A model generated the notes under the pieces. It searched no databases and was not told where the DNA came from. It saw nothing but the letters and a program-made list of their open reading frames with translations. 64,000 bases of DNA from contig CM055607.1 of assembly GCA_029379385.1 (NCBI GenBank), positions 19,406,001 through 19,470,000 of the forward strand. Reading direction: 5' to 3'. Positions 46,321-57,467 of this stretch are shown in pieces. The position numbers and the translations under genes are program-made. This stretch comes from Quillaja saponaria. Lineage: Eukaryota; Streptophyta; Magnoliopsida; Fabales; Quillajaceae. Position 1 is the first letter of the stretch, and each line of letters starts with the position of its first letter.

Positions 46321-47480
46321 GTCATACTATATCAACATCATATTATCTATGCAATACTCATCAATATTCATCATCCATCCCTCTCCCTCCCCCCAAACCA
46401 ATTTCCACTATCACATAATTATCAAGAATATTAAAGAATTACGAGGGTGGGGGTCATAGTGAGATGATATAGATTCATAAAATATTAATTTCGTTTAACA
46501 TTACCCAATAACTCATCATCAAGGTAGAAAACATAGCATTTAAGCATACAACACAAGAAAAGCATTCTATCAACAAGAAAATTAGTAGAATGTAAAGAGA
46601 AAGGGAGGAGAACTTACTTGGGTTGAAGTAATTTGCAAACTGTGATGTGGGTGAGGGGTTTTTATGTGAGCATGTTGAAGGCATTAGAATGGGGTTAGGT
46701 TGGTTATTTGTAGCCTAAAACCTCTGATTTCACAATATTGGGTGTTCAGGGAGTGAGTTGGGGCGGTTATGGCTATGGAATTTCTTTTTTAAAAATAGAA
46801 ATCATGACACAGCATTGCTGCTTGAAGAAGTAAGCATCATGGTGTTGAGCCTTAGAATTTGAAATTTTTATAATACACAAGTTGGGGCTACAATCTAATT
46901 AACATGGTGCCACGACGCAGTGCTCTGTGTGTAAAACCTAGTTTTTTTTAAATAACTACGCCGCACCTTAGGTAGAAGGGTGTCGCGACGTAATGCACTT
47001 TGTGTAAAATGTTTTTGTCTCTGGGTAAGTGTCGTCGCAGCACTAAAGAGTTGATGCCACAGCTTGGGGCTCACTGCCTAAAATGTGATTTTTCATTATG
47101 GCACCAAAGAGATGATGCTGCGGTATGTGTATTTGTGAAGCCACAACTTACAACAATTTGAGAACTTACCTAGGCTTTCCTTTCCATGGCGCCACAACTT
47201 AAATTTATATGTGCCGTAGCGTTATGCTTTTTGTTTGATTTTTATAATTTCCAGCTCATAAGGCCTGGCAGCGTTAGGTATTGTTATACTACTATGATAA
47301 TATTTTTTGCTGAGGGACTTAGTTTTTGTAACCTGAGAAAATATGATATGAAGGCTGAGTGTAGAGTACAACTTAAAACATTACTAAACTAACTAAAAAC
47401 AAAATAAAGAAGAAGAATTTTAGAAACTTGGTTGTCTCCTAAGAAACGCTTGGTTTAAAGTACTCGGCTTTACTTAGTGT
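46321..47480 (-). other. Spacer between integrase and ORF3, with repeated GC-rich motif
   Basis: Between 46790 and 47260, imperfect copies of a motif like GGYGCCRCRRCKYA occur every 40-60 bases in both orientations (e.g. TGCCACGACGCAGTGC, GTGTCGCGACGTAATGC, CATGGCGCCACAACTTA). Similar motifs stud the GC-rich parts of this element's LTRs (43190-43560 and 55075-55420). Confidence 0.5.
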
Positions 47481-47483
47481 TAC

Positions 47484-48570
47484 TCAAGTAGCTTCTTCAA
47501 GTTTAATGGATGTATGATCATTATCAATCTTTCCTCCATAATAGTGTTTCAATCGTTTGCCATTCACTTTAAATATTTTATATAGATTAGTGGCTATTAA
47601 CTTCACAGCACTGTATGGAAACACTTTGGTAATGGAGAACGGTCTAGACCATCTTGACTTAAGTTTGCCTAGAAAAAGCTTCAATCAGGAATTATGGAGC
47701 AGGACTTGTTGACCCGGCTCAAAGCGATGCTTAACATTCCGTTAATCATGTAGCCTCTTAGTCTTCTCCTTGTAGGGGCATTCTCATAAGCATTGAGCCT
47801 CAACTCATTCATCTTGTTCAATTGGAGAAGTCTCCTTTTACCAGCGGCTTGATAATCAAAGTTTAGTTTTTTTATTGCCCAATAGGCATTATGGTCTAAC
47901 TTAACTAGTAGATGGCAAGCCTTGCCATAAACCAGCTGAAAGAGACATATAGTCTTCTCTAGAATCCTCTTGATCTCTCGATTTGAGATCTTAGCTTGTC
48001 CACTTGTTTGCAAATGATAAATTAGTGCAACCTTGTGAGTCACCCCATATTTAGCAAGGAGAGCTCCCACTTGTTTGTTGCAAAAGTGAGACCCTCTATC
48101 ATTGATGATTGCTCAGGTTGTACCAAAGCGTGTAAAGATGTTCTTCTTTAAGAAGTTGGTCATGACTTTAGAGTCATTGGTTAGCACAACAATTATTTCA
48201 ACCAATTTAGAGGCATAATCCACAACAACAAGAATGTATTGATTGGTATACGAGGAGATGAATGGACTCATGAAGTCCATCCCTATATATCAAACAATTC
48301 CACTTTAAGTATGTTATTGAATGACATCTCATTCTTCCTGGATATGTTGCCCATCCTTTGGCACCTATCACATATGGAAACAAATTCTTTAGCATCTTTA
48401 AATAAAGAAAGCCAATAAAAAACTAATTGGAGTACTTTTGCAGCTGTTCTTCTCTTTCCAAAGTGACCTTCATACTTCGAAACATGACAGTGTTAAAGTA
48501 TACTGTCCACCTCTTCCTCTGAAACACGTCTTCTTAATATCTGATCAGTACAATGCTTAAACAAGAAAGA
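47484..48570 (-). pseudogene. Athila-type integrase, broken
   Basis: Pieces: H2C2 zinc-finger part 'CDRCQRMGNISRKNEM' (near 48370), core scraps (48070-47760) and the C-terminal 'LGKLKSRWSRPFSITKVFPY' and 'KVNGKRLKHYYGG' (47684-47484), which are typical of gypsy integrase tails. Frameshifts separate all parts. Confidence 0.8.
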
Positions 48571-48699
48571 GTCATACCAAACAAAGAATTTTATATTATG
48601 TAAAAACTTTTTCTTTTGTTGAGAAGTTAGGTTAGGGGGAAAAACCTTGCCAACTAGATAATTGACAAAGTCAACATATTAGGGCAATGCTTATTAACA

Positions 48700-50260
48700 A
48701 CTTGGAAGAGTTGTTCATCTGGGAAAGTTTCATTTATATGAGTGGGTTCAGCCACTGATGATCTCCTTCTAGCCTTGATAAGTGGTTAGCAATTTCATTT
48801 TTAGAGCCCTTTCTATCTCTTATCTCCAAGTCAAATTCTTGTAGTTACAGGATCCACCTTATCAACCTAGGCTTTGCATCTTTCTTTTCAATCAAATACT
48901 TAATAGCAAAGTGGTCAGTAAAAACAATGACAGAAGTTCTAATTAAATAAGATTGAAATTTTTCAAAAGCAAACACTACTGTTGAAAGTTCTTTTTCAAT
49001 TGTGGTATAGTTCTATTGAGTACCATTTAATGTTTTGCTAGCATAGTATATAGAGTGAAAAATCTTTTCTTTTCTTTGTCCTAACATTGCCCCTACCTGC
49101 ATAGTCACTAGCATCACACATCAATTCAAAGGGTAGGTTCCAATTTGGGGTAAACATAATTAGTGTTGTTATTAATTTGTTTTTCCACTCTAAAAATGCT
49201 AGCAAGACATGCACCATCAAATATGAATAAGGTGCCTTTTTCTTGGAGATTACAAAGTGGTTTAGAAATTTTTGAAAAGTCTTCTATGAATCTCCTAAAG
49301 AAGCCAGTATGGCCTAGAAAGTTTCTTATTCTTTTTATTGAACTAGGGAGAGGTAATTTTTCTATGGTTTCAATCTTAGCTCGATGTACCTCAATTCCCT
49401 TGTTAGACATCTATAGCCTAGAACTATACTTTCTTGTACCATGAAATGACACTTTTCTTAGTTTAAGACCAAGTTGGTCTCTTCATCACTTTTAAGCACT
49501 AAAGTTAAATTATGGAGATATTCATGAATCACTTAAAACAAAAAAATCATCCATAAAAATCTTAACCCCTTTTTTCCGCCATATATGTGGAAATTGCTAT
49601 CATGCACCTTTGAAAGGTAGTCTAGGCATTGCATAAACCGAATGGCATCCTTCTAAAAGTAAAGGTACCATAAAGACAAGTAAATGTAGTTTTTTCTTGG
49701 TCTTCCGGGGTAATAGAAATTTGATTATACCCTAAATAACCATCTAAAAAGCAATAATATTCCTTACCTGACAATCAGTCTAGTATTTAGTTAATGAATG
49801 AAATAGGAAAGTGGTCCTACCTTGTAGCTTTGTTTAGCTTTCAGTAGTCCAGGCACACCCTCCAACCAGTAATGGTTCTTGTAGGAATGAGTTCATTATT
49901 TGCATTTGCTACAATTGTCATCCCACCTTTTTTTGGTACAAATTAGATAGGACTTACCCAATGACTATCCGAGATTGGATAGATATTTCCAGCATCTAAC
50001 TAATTGATTATTTTCTTTTTCATCACCTCTTTCATTATAGGATTAAGCCTCATTTGATGCTCAATTGTTGGTTTATGGTTATCCTTGATGAGGATATTGT
50101 GCATGAAAATGGAAGGACTTATACATTTAATATTAGTAATTGTCTATCCCAATGCTCTTTTGTGTTCTCTTAATACACGAAAGAGTTGTCTTCCTACATG
50201 TTAGTAAGAGCAATAGAATAATAATAGGTAAAGTAGATAAAGGACCAAGAAAAGCATATC
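48700..50260 (-). pseudogene. Athila-type reverse transcriptase and RNase H, broken
   Basis: The RT active site reads 'IFMDDFFVL' (about 49565-49540). Downstream 'IRNFLGHTGFFRRFIEDFSK' (49410-49126) marks the RT-connection boundary. RNase H follows with 'PFELMCDASDYAGRG' (about 49130) and '[20 protein letters not shown]' (about 48930). The N-terminal part 'PTLELKPLPNHLRYAFLGPL' is at 50300-50240. Stops are common. Confidence 0.85.
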
Positions 50261-50592
50261 TTAGATGATTAGGTAATGGTTTGAGCTCTAAGGTAGGAGG
50301 TTCTTTAATTGATGGTCTTGATCCAGATGGATTGGATGGTGGTAAATCCAGATTTTCAAATCTTGGATTTAGTTTCAGCATATGTGGTGAAGCATCCAAT
50401 AATTTCATACACTCTTTAAAATCATCATTTTCTCTTATAGAGTGTGAAATTATTGACTCTTCAAGAGGGTCACTTGGATATTCTTCCAAGAACATCTCTT
50501 GAACAAGGTTTCTTACCATGTCAATTGCCAAACATTCTTCATGGTCTTGAGGAAATTTCAAGGATTGAAATACAGTAAATTTAATCTCTTGA

Positions 50593-51110
50593 TCATTTAC
50601 CCTTATGGTGAAGTTCACCTTTTTGGACATTAATTATTATCTTACCAGTACCTAGAAAAGATCTTCCTAATATAATAGGTATATCCCCATCATCTTCCAT
50701 ATGTAAAACTATAAAATCAGCAGGGATGATCAATGTGTCCACCTTAACTAGAACATCCTTTACAATTCCTCCAGGGTGTGTAAGTAATCTATCAACAAAT
50801 TGTAGAGTTACTGATGTTGGTTTTACTTCACCTTTTCCTAGGTTTTGATAAATTGTTGAGGGCATTAAATTTATACTAGCTCCTAAGTCACAAAGTGCCC
50901 TACTAAAATGTTATGTGCCATGGTGTAAGGAATAGTAAAACTACTTGGATCTTTTAACTTGGGTGGTAGATTCTTTTGAAGTATAGCACTGTAATCTTTA
51001 GTAAGCACAATAATTTCATGATCACCAAGCTTCCTCTTTTTGGACAGGATGTCTTTCATGAATTTTGCATAGCTTGCCATTTTTGAAATTGCTTGTCAAG
51101 GTTCTACTTA
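50593..51110 (-). pseudogene. Athila-type protease of nested element
   Basis: Starts 'KFMKDILSKKRKLGDHEIIV' (51080). The active site 'CDLGASINLMPSTIYQNLG' keeps its Asp (about 50895), followed by 'DVLVKVDTLIIPADFIVLHM' and 'IPIILGRSFLGTG'. One frameshift separates the N-terminal piece from the rest. Better preserved than the outer element's protease. Confidence 0.85.
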
Positions 51111-51304
51111 TGAAACTTTTTGAAGGAATGGAAGAGGAGGGTTTTCCTTTTTAGGTTCAGTAACTATCTTCTTTTCATTCTCCTCTATGACTTCAGTAGG
51201 CAATTCTTCTTTAGTAGGAGATATAATGATATCATCATCTTGTATTTTCTTTTCTCTTCTTCTAACTTTTTCCCAATCCTAAGAGTTATTGCCTTACATT
51301 GTTC

Positions 51305-51495
51305 CTTACTCTCCTTCTTGGGTCGAGCCTTTCAATGAGTGCATCGTATGTAGTAGTAATGAGCAGTTCCTTCTTGGATCGAAAAGCTTAAGCAGGCGTA
51401 GCTTAGAGTGGGAGTGTAGCGTGGGTAAGGAAAGTAAGTGGCTACCAGAGAAGAAGCTAAATCGGCCTATTAAGCGCTGCTAAGCTAATATGCTC
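51305..51495. other. GC-rich block of unknown origin inside nested gag
   Basis: About 190 bases with markedly higher GC than the surroundings split the gag linker, between the 'PSDTK' region and 'PKKESKEQ'. The outer element's homologous gag runs without it. An imperfect internal repeat (CTCCTTCTTGGGTCGAG at about 51312, TTCCTTCTTGGATCGAA at about 51367) is present. Base composition would suit plant mitochondrial DNA, but I cannot identify it. Confidence 0.45.
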
Positions 51496-51749
51496 CAGAG
51501 AAAGCATTTGCTTTAGTATCACTAGGAAAGGCACCATAAGGTCTACTAGTCAAAGCATTTGCTAGCTGCCCAATGTAGCTTGGCTTTGATTAACAGAATT
51601 AGTCTGAGACATGTATTGCAAAAACATGTCTTCCAAGGATGGCTTACTTTCAGGAATTGCTTGTTTTTGTGGAGCTTGAAATCTAGGAGGCGGATTAGGT
51701 TTTGCAGCTTGTGATCCTTGATTATTCCAACCAAAGTTTGGGTAGTTTC

Positions 51750-53100
51750 TGTAACACCCTAGTTCCTTAATCCTTTACTTAATCTACTAATGAACTCTTA
51801 AGCCAATTTAATTGATAATACTTGTATTTTCTAGCATCTTTATTTTCCTCCTACGATGATACTTGTTTAATTTTCCTTGGACATTCTTCTTATTTCACTT
51901 TACACCATACGACCATGATTAATGATCTTGTATTCTTCCTTCTAAATTTTATCTTTTCCTCCTATTGACTTTAAATCCATGCTACTCTATTTATTTAATC
52001 TTCAATTAACCAAGATTTACTTAAGAAATGTAACTTGTGCATAGCGGGTTAATATTCCTAAAGATAGAATTTGCAAACTATTATTTATACAAGAGCCAAT
52101 TTTAGTAATACTAGACTTACCCTTACTAAGTAAACCGGTTAAGAATACATTTTACAATTTCATAAAAAAGTAACTCAGTTCTATAAGTCTATTCTCATAC
52201 GTCCCATACACTTGCCATCTTTTCCTATTACATTGACCATGCCTTTCTCCAAGGAAAACAATACACATTCATGGCACTAATCAATCTAATACTCGTAATA
52301 TTTATTTTTCTTTCTTTCTTTCTTTCTACATCTCCCTCATATTTATAGTGCATGGCCAAGGCTTGGATTTTAGGAGAAAGTTTCATTTCCTATTTTACCT
52401 TTTTAGTTCTCTAAAATTACAACCTCCTACTTGTCATTTTCTAAATTAATGTGTGCATTTTCTTCCTAACACTTGTCTTCCTCCTATTTCCTAGTTTAGA
52501 TTCTTTCATCATTTGTAAGCCACCTAGTTACCTTAAATCTCTACACATGTCCTACTTAATTGTTTCATGGACACCTTGTTTCCTTAATTCCTTACATATG
52601 TCCTACTTAATCATTTCATGGACACCTAGTGTTTTCCTTGCCTTCCACTTTTCTTGCCACCTTTCTATGTTAATTATTACTTGCCACCTTATGTCCTAAC
52701 TTTCTTCCACATGCCTCCTTAATTATTTCAACTTGCCACACTTAATCTTTTTCTTATACCTAATTCATCACATTTCCTTTTTCAGCAAGAAACCTATATT
52801 TTATTATTTTCTCTTCTTCTCCTAATATCACCATGTAGCATTTTTCCATCTTTGTTCTAATGCGTACACTTGTCCATGTTTTTATATGTATAAACGTACA
52901 TGTATTTATATATAATTTTTGTACGTATATACTATTCTTATACTAATACGTATCCTATACATATTTTTAAATATATTTTATACGTACATGTATTATTCCT
53001 ATACATGAAATAATATGTAACTAAATTTTAATCCTATTTAACTCATAAGATAATTACTTATCCTACAATTAATTTAGGTATTAATTTTGGGGGAATTATA
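51750..53100. mobile_element. Solo LTR, probably Ty3/gypsy, 1351 bp
   Basis: It begins TGTAACACCC, a start common in gypsy LTRs (Tekay/Del type), and ends AATTATA (TA in place of CA). GTTTC flanks it at 51745-51749 and 53101-53105. It is non-coding, with a TTTC tract (about 52310-52328), a TATA-like TTATAG near 52341 and a short tandem repeat at 52543-52632. Only one LTR remains, so it arose by LTR-LTR recombination. It lies in the gag of the nested Athila-type element. Confidence 0.8.
52543..52632. repeat. Short tandem repeat inside the solo LTR
   Basis: Two full copies plus a part of a unit containing ATGTCCTACTTAAT and TTTCATGGACACCT, with a period of about 58 bases. Confidence 0.6.
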
Positions 53101-54173
53101 GTTTCTCCACCTCAAATTATATGTATTGGAATAAGGGTTGTTTTGACGGTTGAAATTCTGAACATATTGAACCACTTCAGTATTTAGGCATTGGTCTATG
53201 GTATGACCTTTGCCACAAGCTTCACATACCAAGGTAGATCCTTATACTATTGTGCCGCTAAAGCAGTAATGGCATCAATTACATGTATGCCAGCAACTTT
53301 TCGAGATGTTAACCTTTTGGTTGGCCATTGATAAGAGTTTGAGGCCATCTTCTCTAAAAGGTCATACACATCATCCGTAGAGTTACCCATCAAAGAACCA
53401 CTGGCAGTAGTAACAATTATCGTTCTAGTTTGGTTTTCCAAACCATTATAAATGGTATGCACTTGTAGCCACTTAAGAATGCCATGATGTGGGCACTTTC
53501 TTATTAGGATTTTATATTTCTCCCATGCCTCATAGAGAGACTCTTGATCTTGATGAAGGAATGATGTGATTTCATTCCTTCGCTTAGAGGTTTTGGCAGG
53601 AAGAAAGAATTCGGCCAAAAAATTTTGTGCCATGTGTGACCAACTGGTGATGGAATGTTGTGGTAATGACTACAACCAACTTTTTGCCTTATCTCGGAGT
53701 AAGAAAGGAAAAAGCCTAAGGAGGACTTCATTATTAAAGATGCCATTATACTTGAATATTTCGCACAACTCCAGGAATAAGACTAAATGGGTGTTGGGGT
53801 CTTCACTTGGTAATCCCCCAAACTGAGCTGATTGTTGAATCATCTGGATTGTCCTTGATTTGATCTCAAAATTGTTCACAGTAATGGTTGGTTTTTGTAT
53901 TCTAGAGTGGAGGCCTAGCATAAGAGGGACAACATAATCTCTCAAAGCCTTGTTTTCATGAATTTCTTGATCTTCAGCCATTGCACGAGATTGTTTTGGG
54001 ATTTGGTTCTTTCTCAACTTTCTTGGCATTTGTTCGATCTTGGGATCATATGGTAATAGTTCCAAATCTCTAGTGTTTTGCATGCAATGTCAATAGCACC
54101 TGAAATCAAGAATAAAAAAACTTAAATTAGAATCAAGTAAGCATATAATGATATTAACAAAATAAAATAAATT

Positions 54174-54193
54174 ACTCCCTGGTAGTTGCTCCA
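54174..54193 (-). promoter_or_regulatory. Degraded primer-binding site of nested element
   Basis: The minus strand reads TGGAGCAACTACCAGGGAGT right after the 5' LTR and the AAGTTTT spacer, alignable with TGGCGCCGTTGCCGGGGA with about five differences. Confidence 0.6.
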
Positions 54194-54199
54194 AAAACT

Positions 54200-55636
54200 T
54201 GATAGGAATTTATACAAACACAAGCTGCACGTATCGTCATCAAGTAATATAGTAACAAGTAGAGATCATTCCCACGAGAAATAATAATTATTTTTAATGC
54301 TAATTACCACTATGTTGCAGCTTAATTCTAATCAAACCAATGCAAATTCAAAGATAAATTCGATTTAAAAATATTAAAACTAAGTCTAGGTTCACGATAT
54401 CCCTCATACCATACCTTAATAACTTTAATTCAAATTAATTCATGCATTAGCTAATATTAATCCAGATTTCTTAATCAATTACTAGCATACTCCTATTTTA
54501 GCAATTATATAATCCCCTTAGTCTAATTCCCTATATTCCTATGAGAATTATTCTAAAGTACACTAATTAAGACCGAATCTCCTGGTTACTAATAGCAAAA
54601 TAGAATATCCCTATCTCTTAAACAAATCATATCATCTAAATCATATGAACAATCCAAAAATAAGTTATATCACCCTAAGGCTAATCCCAAAACTAACTCT
54701 TCGAAGTCAAATTCAGAAATCCTAATCAGTCTAACTGGTGATTAAGCAATTAAATGCATTAAGAACCAGGGAGTATAAATATTAAAACTAAAGTCACATT
54801 GACTACATGTGAATTTAATCGTTTCCCCTAGTATACGACTACTCCATACTAACTATAGAAAACATAAAAACTATAGACATAGCCATTACAAGAAAATAGA
54901 AAATAAAAAGAAGAAGGAATAGAAACTAGAAGTTGTCACTCTTCCAGTCTATTTCAGCTCCTTAGCACTCTCTACCACAAGCTCTAGTATGTCTTTCAAC
55001 TTCAACCTTCCTCCTCTTTTTATAAGCATTTTCCTCATATTTTAATTAAAATAGAAGTCCTCAAAATTGGTACAAGTGCTATGGTGCATCCATCTATGGA
55101 GCTACGGTGTTACAGGTTCTATTTAATCTCAATAGTACTTATCTTGTACCCAGCCACGACTTCACATACATAGGAATCCTTTGCATGGTTTACAAAAGTC
55201 GTCCTTACTTTGGCACTTTGACTTTATTCTTATCACGCTACGACTTCAATTTTCAAGTGTCGTGGCTTCCAGCTTATTGACTTATTTGGCTTTTCTCCTC
55301 TTTGTATCAACGCTGCGACTTCATCTTAGTTGTGCTGTGACTGAGTCCTATTTGCCTGATCCATATTTCTTCCTTTTGTGGCACCGCAGCTTTATGTTTA
55401 TTCAGCATTGTGGCACCAGTTGAATTGATTCCCTTCACTAATCCAAACTAGGACACTGTAAAGATTCCTAAAACAAATTAAATACCAAAATTTGTAAAAA
55501 CTCTACAAAACTCTTAAAATAACCTAAAACAACTCTAACTTTATGTTTGACTAATATTCCAACTCAAAATATCAGGATTAGTATCAAATATGAATTAAAA
55601 TCATAGTGAAATAACTCTATTATTCTAGAGTTGTCA
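54200..55636 (-). repeat. 5' LTR of nested Athila-type element
   Basis: 1437 bp, in sense TGACAACTC to CCTATCA. Flanked on its outer side by CTGAT (55637-55641). Confidence 0.9.
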
Positions 55637-55641
55637 CTGAT

Positions 55642-55860
55642 TGGTCTCAAACTTATCCACGGGGCAAAATTGAAGATGTTCTAGTTAAGGTAGATAAGCT
55701 TATATTTCCAGTTGATTTCCTCATCCTTGACATGGAGGAAGACAAGAAAATTCCCCTAATATTGGGGAGACCGTTCCTTGCAACTAGTAAAACTTTCATA
55801 GATGTGCAAAAAGGAGAACTTACTATTAAGAAGGAGGTTGTCAAGTAGTGGGATCAAAAA
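55642..55860 (+). pseudogene. Athila-type protease of outer element, C-terminal half
   Basis: It resumes the frame cut at 42310: 'WSQTYPRGKIEDVLVKVDKL', 'FPVDFLILDMEEDKKIP' and 'LILGRPFLATSKTFIDVQKG'. The frame ends at a stop near 55847, after which RT should follow but does not. Confidence 0.85.
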
Positions 55861-57467
55861 CCGGGAAGGTCAGAAATAAAAAGAGGTTCATACTCTCTTT
55901 GAAAAATAAGGCCTCTAGTGCTTTGGAGGACAATGAATAAAACATGACAAAGTCAAGCTGATGACTATAAATCAAGCACTTCTTGGGATGCAACCTAAGT
56001 TTCTAAACTTTTTATTTTTTATTTTGATGTTTTAGTTGTTATTAATTGTTGTTTATTTTTTGTAGGTATATCATTTTTTACCTCTTACAAACTTAGACGT
56101 TATTAACAGGGCCAAAGATTAGTGAGCTTCCATAATGCTTGAATGCCAGGGAGTCTTTCTATCCTTCTCTTTTATTTATTTTACACATTGGGGATAATGT
56201 TAGTCTTAAGTTTTAGGCAGGGTTTTATTGGTGTGCTTATGTTTTTAGGTTATTTGTACTCATAATGTTATTATGCTTTTATGATGAAATCCCATATCCT
56301 ATGATAATATTTTAGTTTTCATATGATTTTGACATTCATGCTAATTCTTGAGTTAATAGCATAGTAGGATGTGATTTCCAATATATATTATGCACTTGAT
56401 CTTTTTCTTAGGATTGTTTTGCTTATTTAGAGACCGTTTATGTTTAGGAAGTTCATATTTAGTTAGGAAACTTTAATTTGTTTAATTCTCCTTTGAGGCA
56501 AAATCCTGGACAAAACTAAGGTAGGAACACGATTTAGGCCATTTTTGGACTGTTTGAGCATTTTTAAGCTTACCATGTTTTATATTATATCCTTAGCTAC
56601 CCCTTTTAAGCCTATATTGCCTTTTCTTTGACACCTACAAAAATCTTACCTAACCGTGCTTTTTAAATTCTATTTTTGAACCCTTACTCTTAGACATGTT
56701 GATCATTCTTGAAATATATTGAGCTATACTAAGAAATGGAAGAAAGATTGGAGTTATAGAAAAAAAAAAAAAAAAAAAACAAAAAAAAAAAGGTTTATCT
56801 TTGTACCTCTTGATCACCCCTGTATTCATAATAAAAAATACAAGTTTAAGGGTGTCATAAGAGTTGAAAAAATAGAAGAAGGCAAAAGAAAAAAAAGAAA
56901 AGAAAAAGAAAGCCTATTAAAGTAGAAAAAAACATGAAGTGGTAGAAAATAAAAGAGTATGCCAAGTGAGTATTACTTGGATAGTGAAAAGAGCTCTTCA
57001 AAGGTCTAGAGTGATCTATGTGCTTAGGGTAATTTGAGCCTTAAAATTTCCTTTATCATACTATTACCCTAGCCTACATTACAAGCTTGATAAAGACCTA
57101 TTGATTCTTGACTTAGTAGAGTCTATATTAGAGAAGAGATAGTTGAAAAGCAAACTAATGGGGTTTTTTAGGACTAAGAGGGAGTTTACTTAGACATAAA
57201 CTTATCTAGATTGTATTCATTCCTTTATTAAAATATCACACACAGACACACATTGGAAATCCATTTCAATTTATTGCTTAATCTTGAATTGAAATATTAC
57301 TTTGAATGATACCTATGGTTGACATTTAGTTAAAAGTCATGTGAAACTTTTGAGAGCATGTTAGAGATGTCATTATGTTAGTGTGATGCATCTTTGGCTA
57401 GCCATTTTTGTTTGTGTTTTAGTTTTTCTTTTGCTCGAGGACTAGCAAAACCTTAAGTTTAGGGGTA
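55861..57467 (+). other. 3' internal region of outer Athila-type element
   Basis: It starts directly with the post-integrase signature (CTTCTTGGGATGCAACCTAAG, about 55981), so RT, RNase H and integrase have been deleted. The rest is untranslated. It includes an A-rich tract (56761-56792) and a purine tract AAGTTTAGGGGTA just before the 3' LTR. The portion from about 57156 matches 16964-17262. Confidence 0.75.

Larger units (their letters stand above)
51120..54083 (-). pseudogene. Athila-type gag of nested element, split by two insertions
   Basis: The N-terminal part, 54083-53247, has 'LRDYVVPLMLGLHSRIQKPT', 'ELCEIFKYNGIFNNEVLLRL' and 'MAQNFLAEFFLPAKTSKRRN'. A zinc knuckle 'CEACGKGHTIDQC' follows at about 53220. 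The gene is cut at 53105 by a solo LTR and resumes at 51744 with 'NYPNFGWNNQGSQAAKP'. A second break (51495-51305) is filled by GC-rich foreign DNA. Gag resumes with 'PKKESKEQCKAITL' before the protease. Confidence 0.8.
42311..55636 (-). mobile_element. Nested Athila-type element with third ORF (minus strand)
   Basis: LTRs at 54200-55636 (5') and 42311-43756 (3'). On the minus strand the order is gag, protease, RT, RNase H, integrase, then a further ORF of the 'putative plant transposon protein' type, then a long untranslated region. The primer site (54193 down to about 54174) is a degraded relative of the Athila site. It is inserted in the protease gene of the outer element, with a near-perfect 5-bp duplication. 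All frames are broken. It also carries two later insertions (51305-51495 and 51750-53100). Confidence 0.9.
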
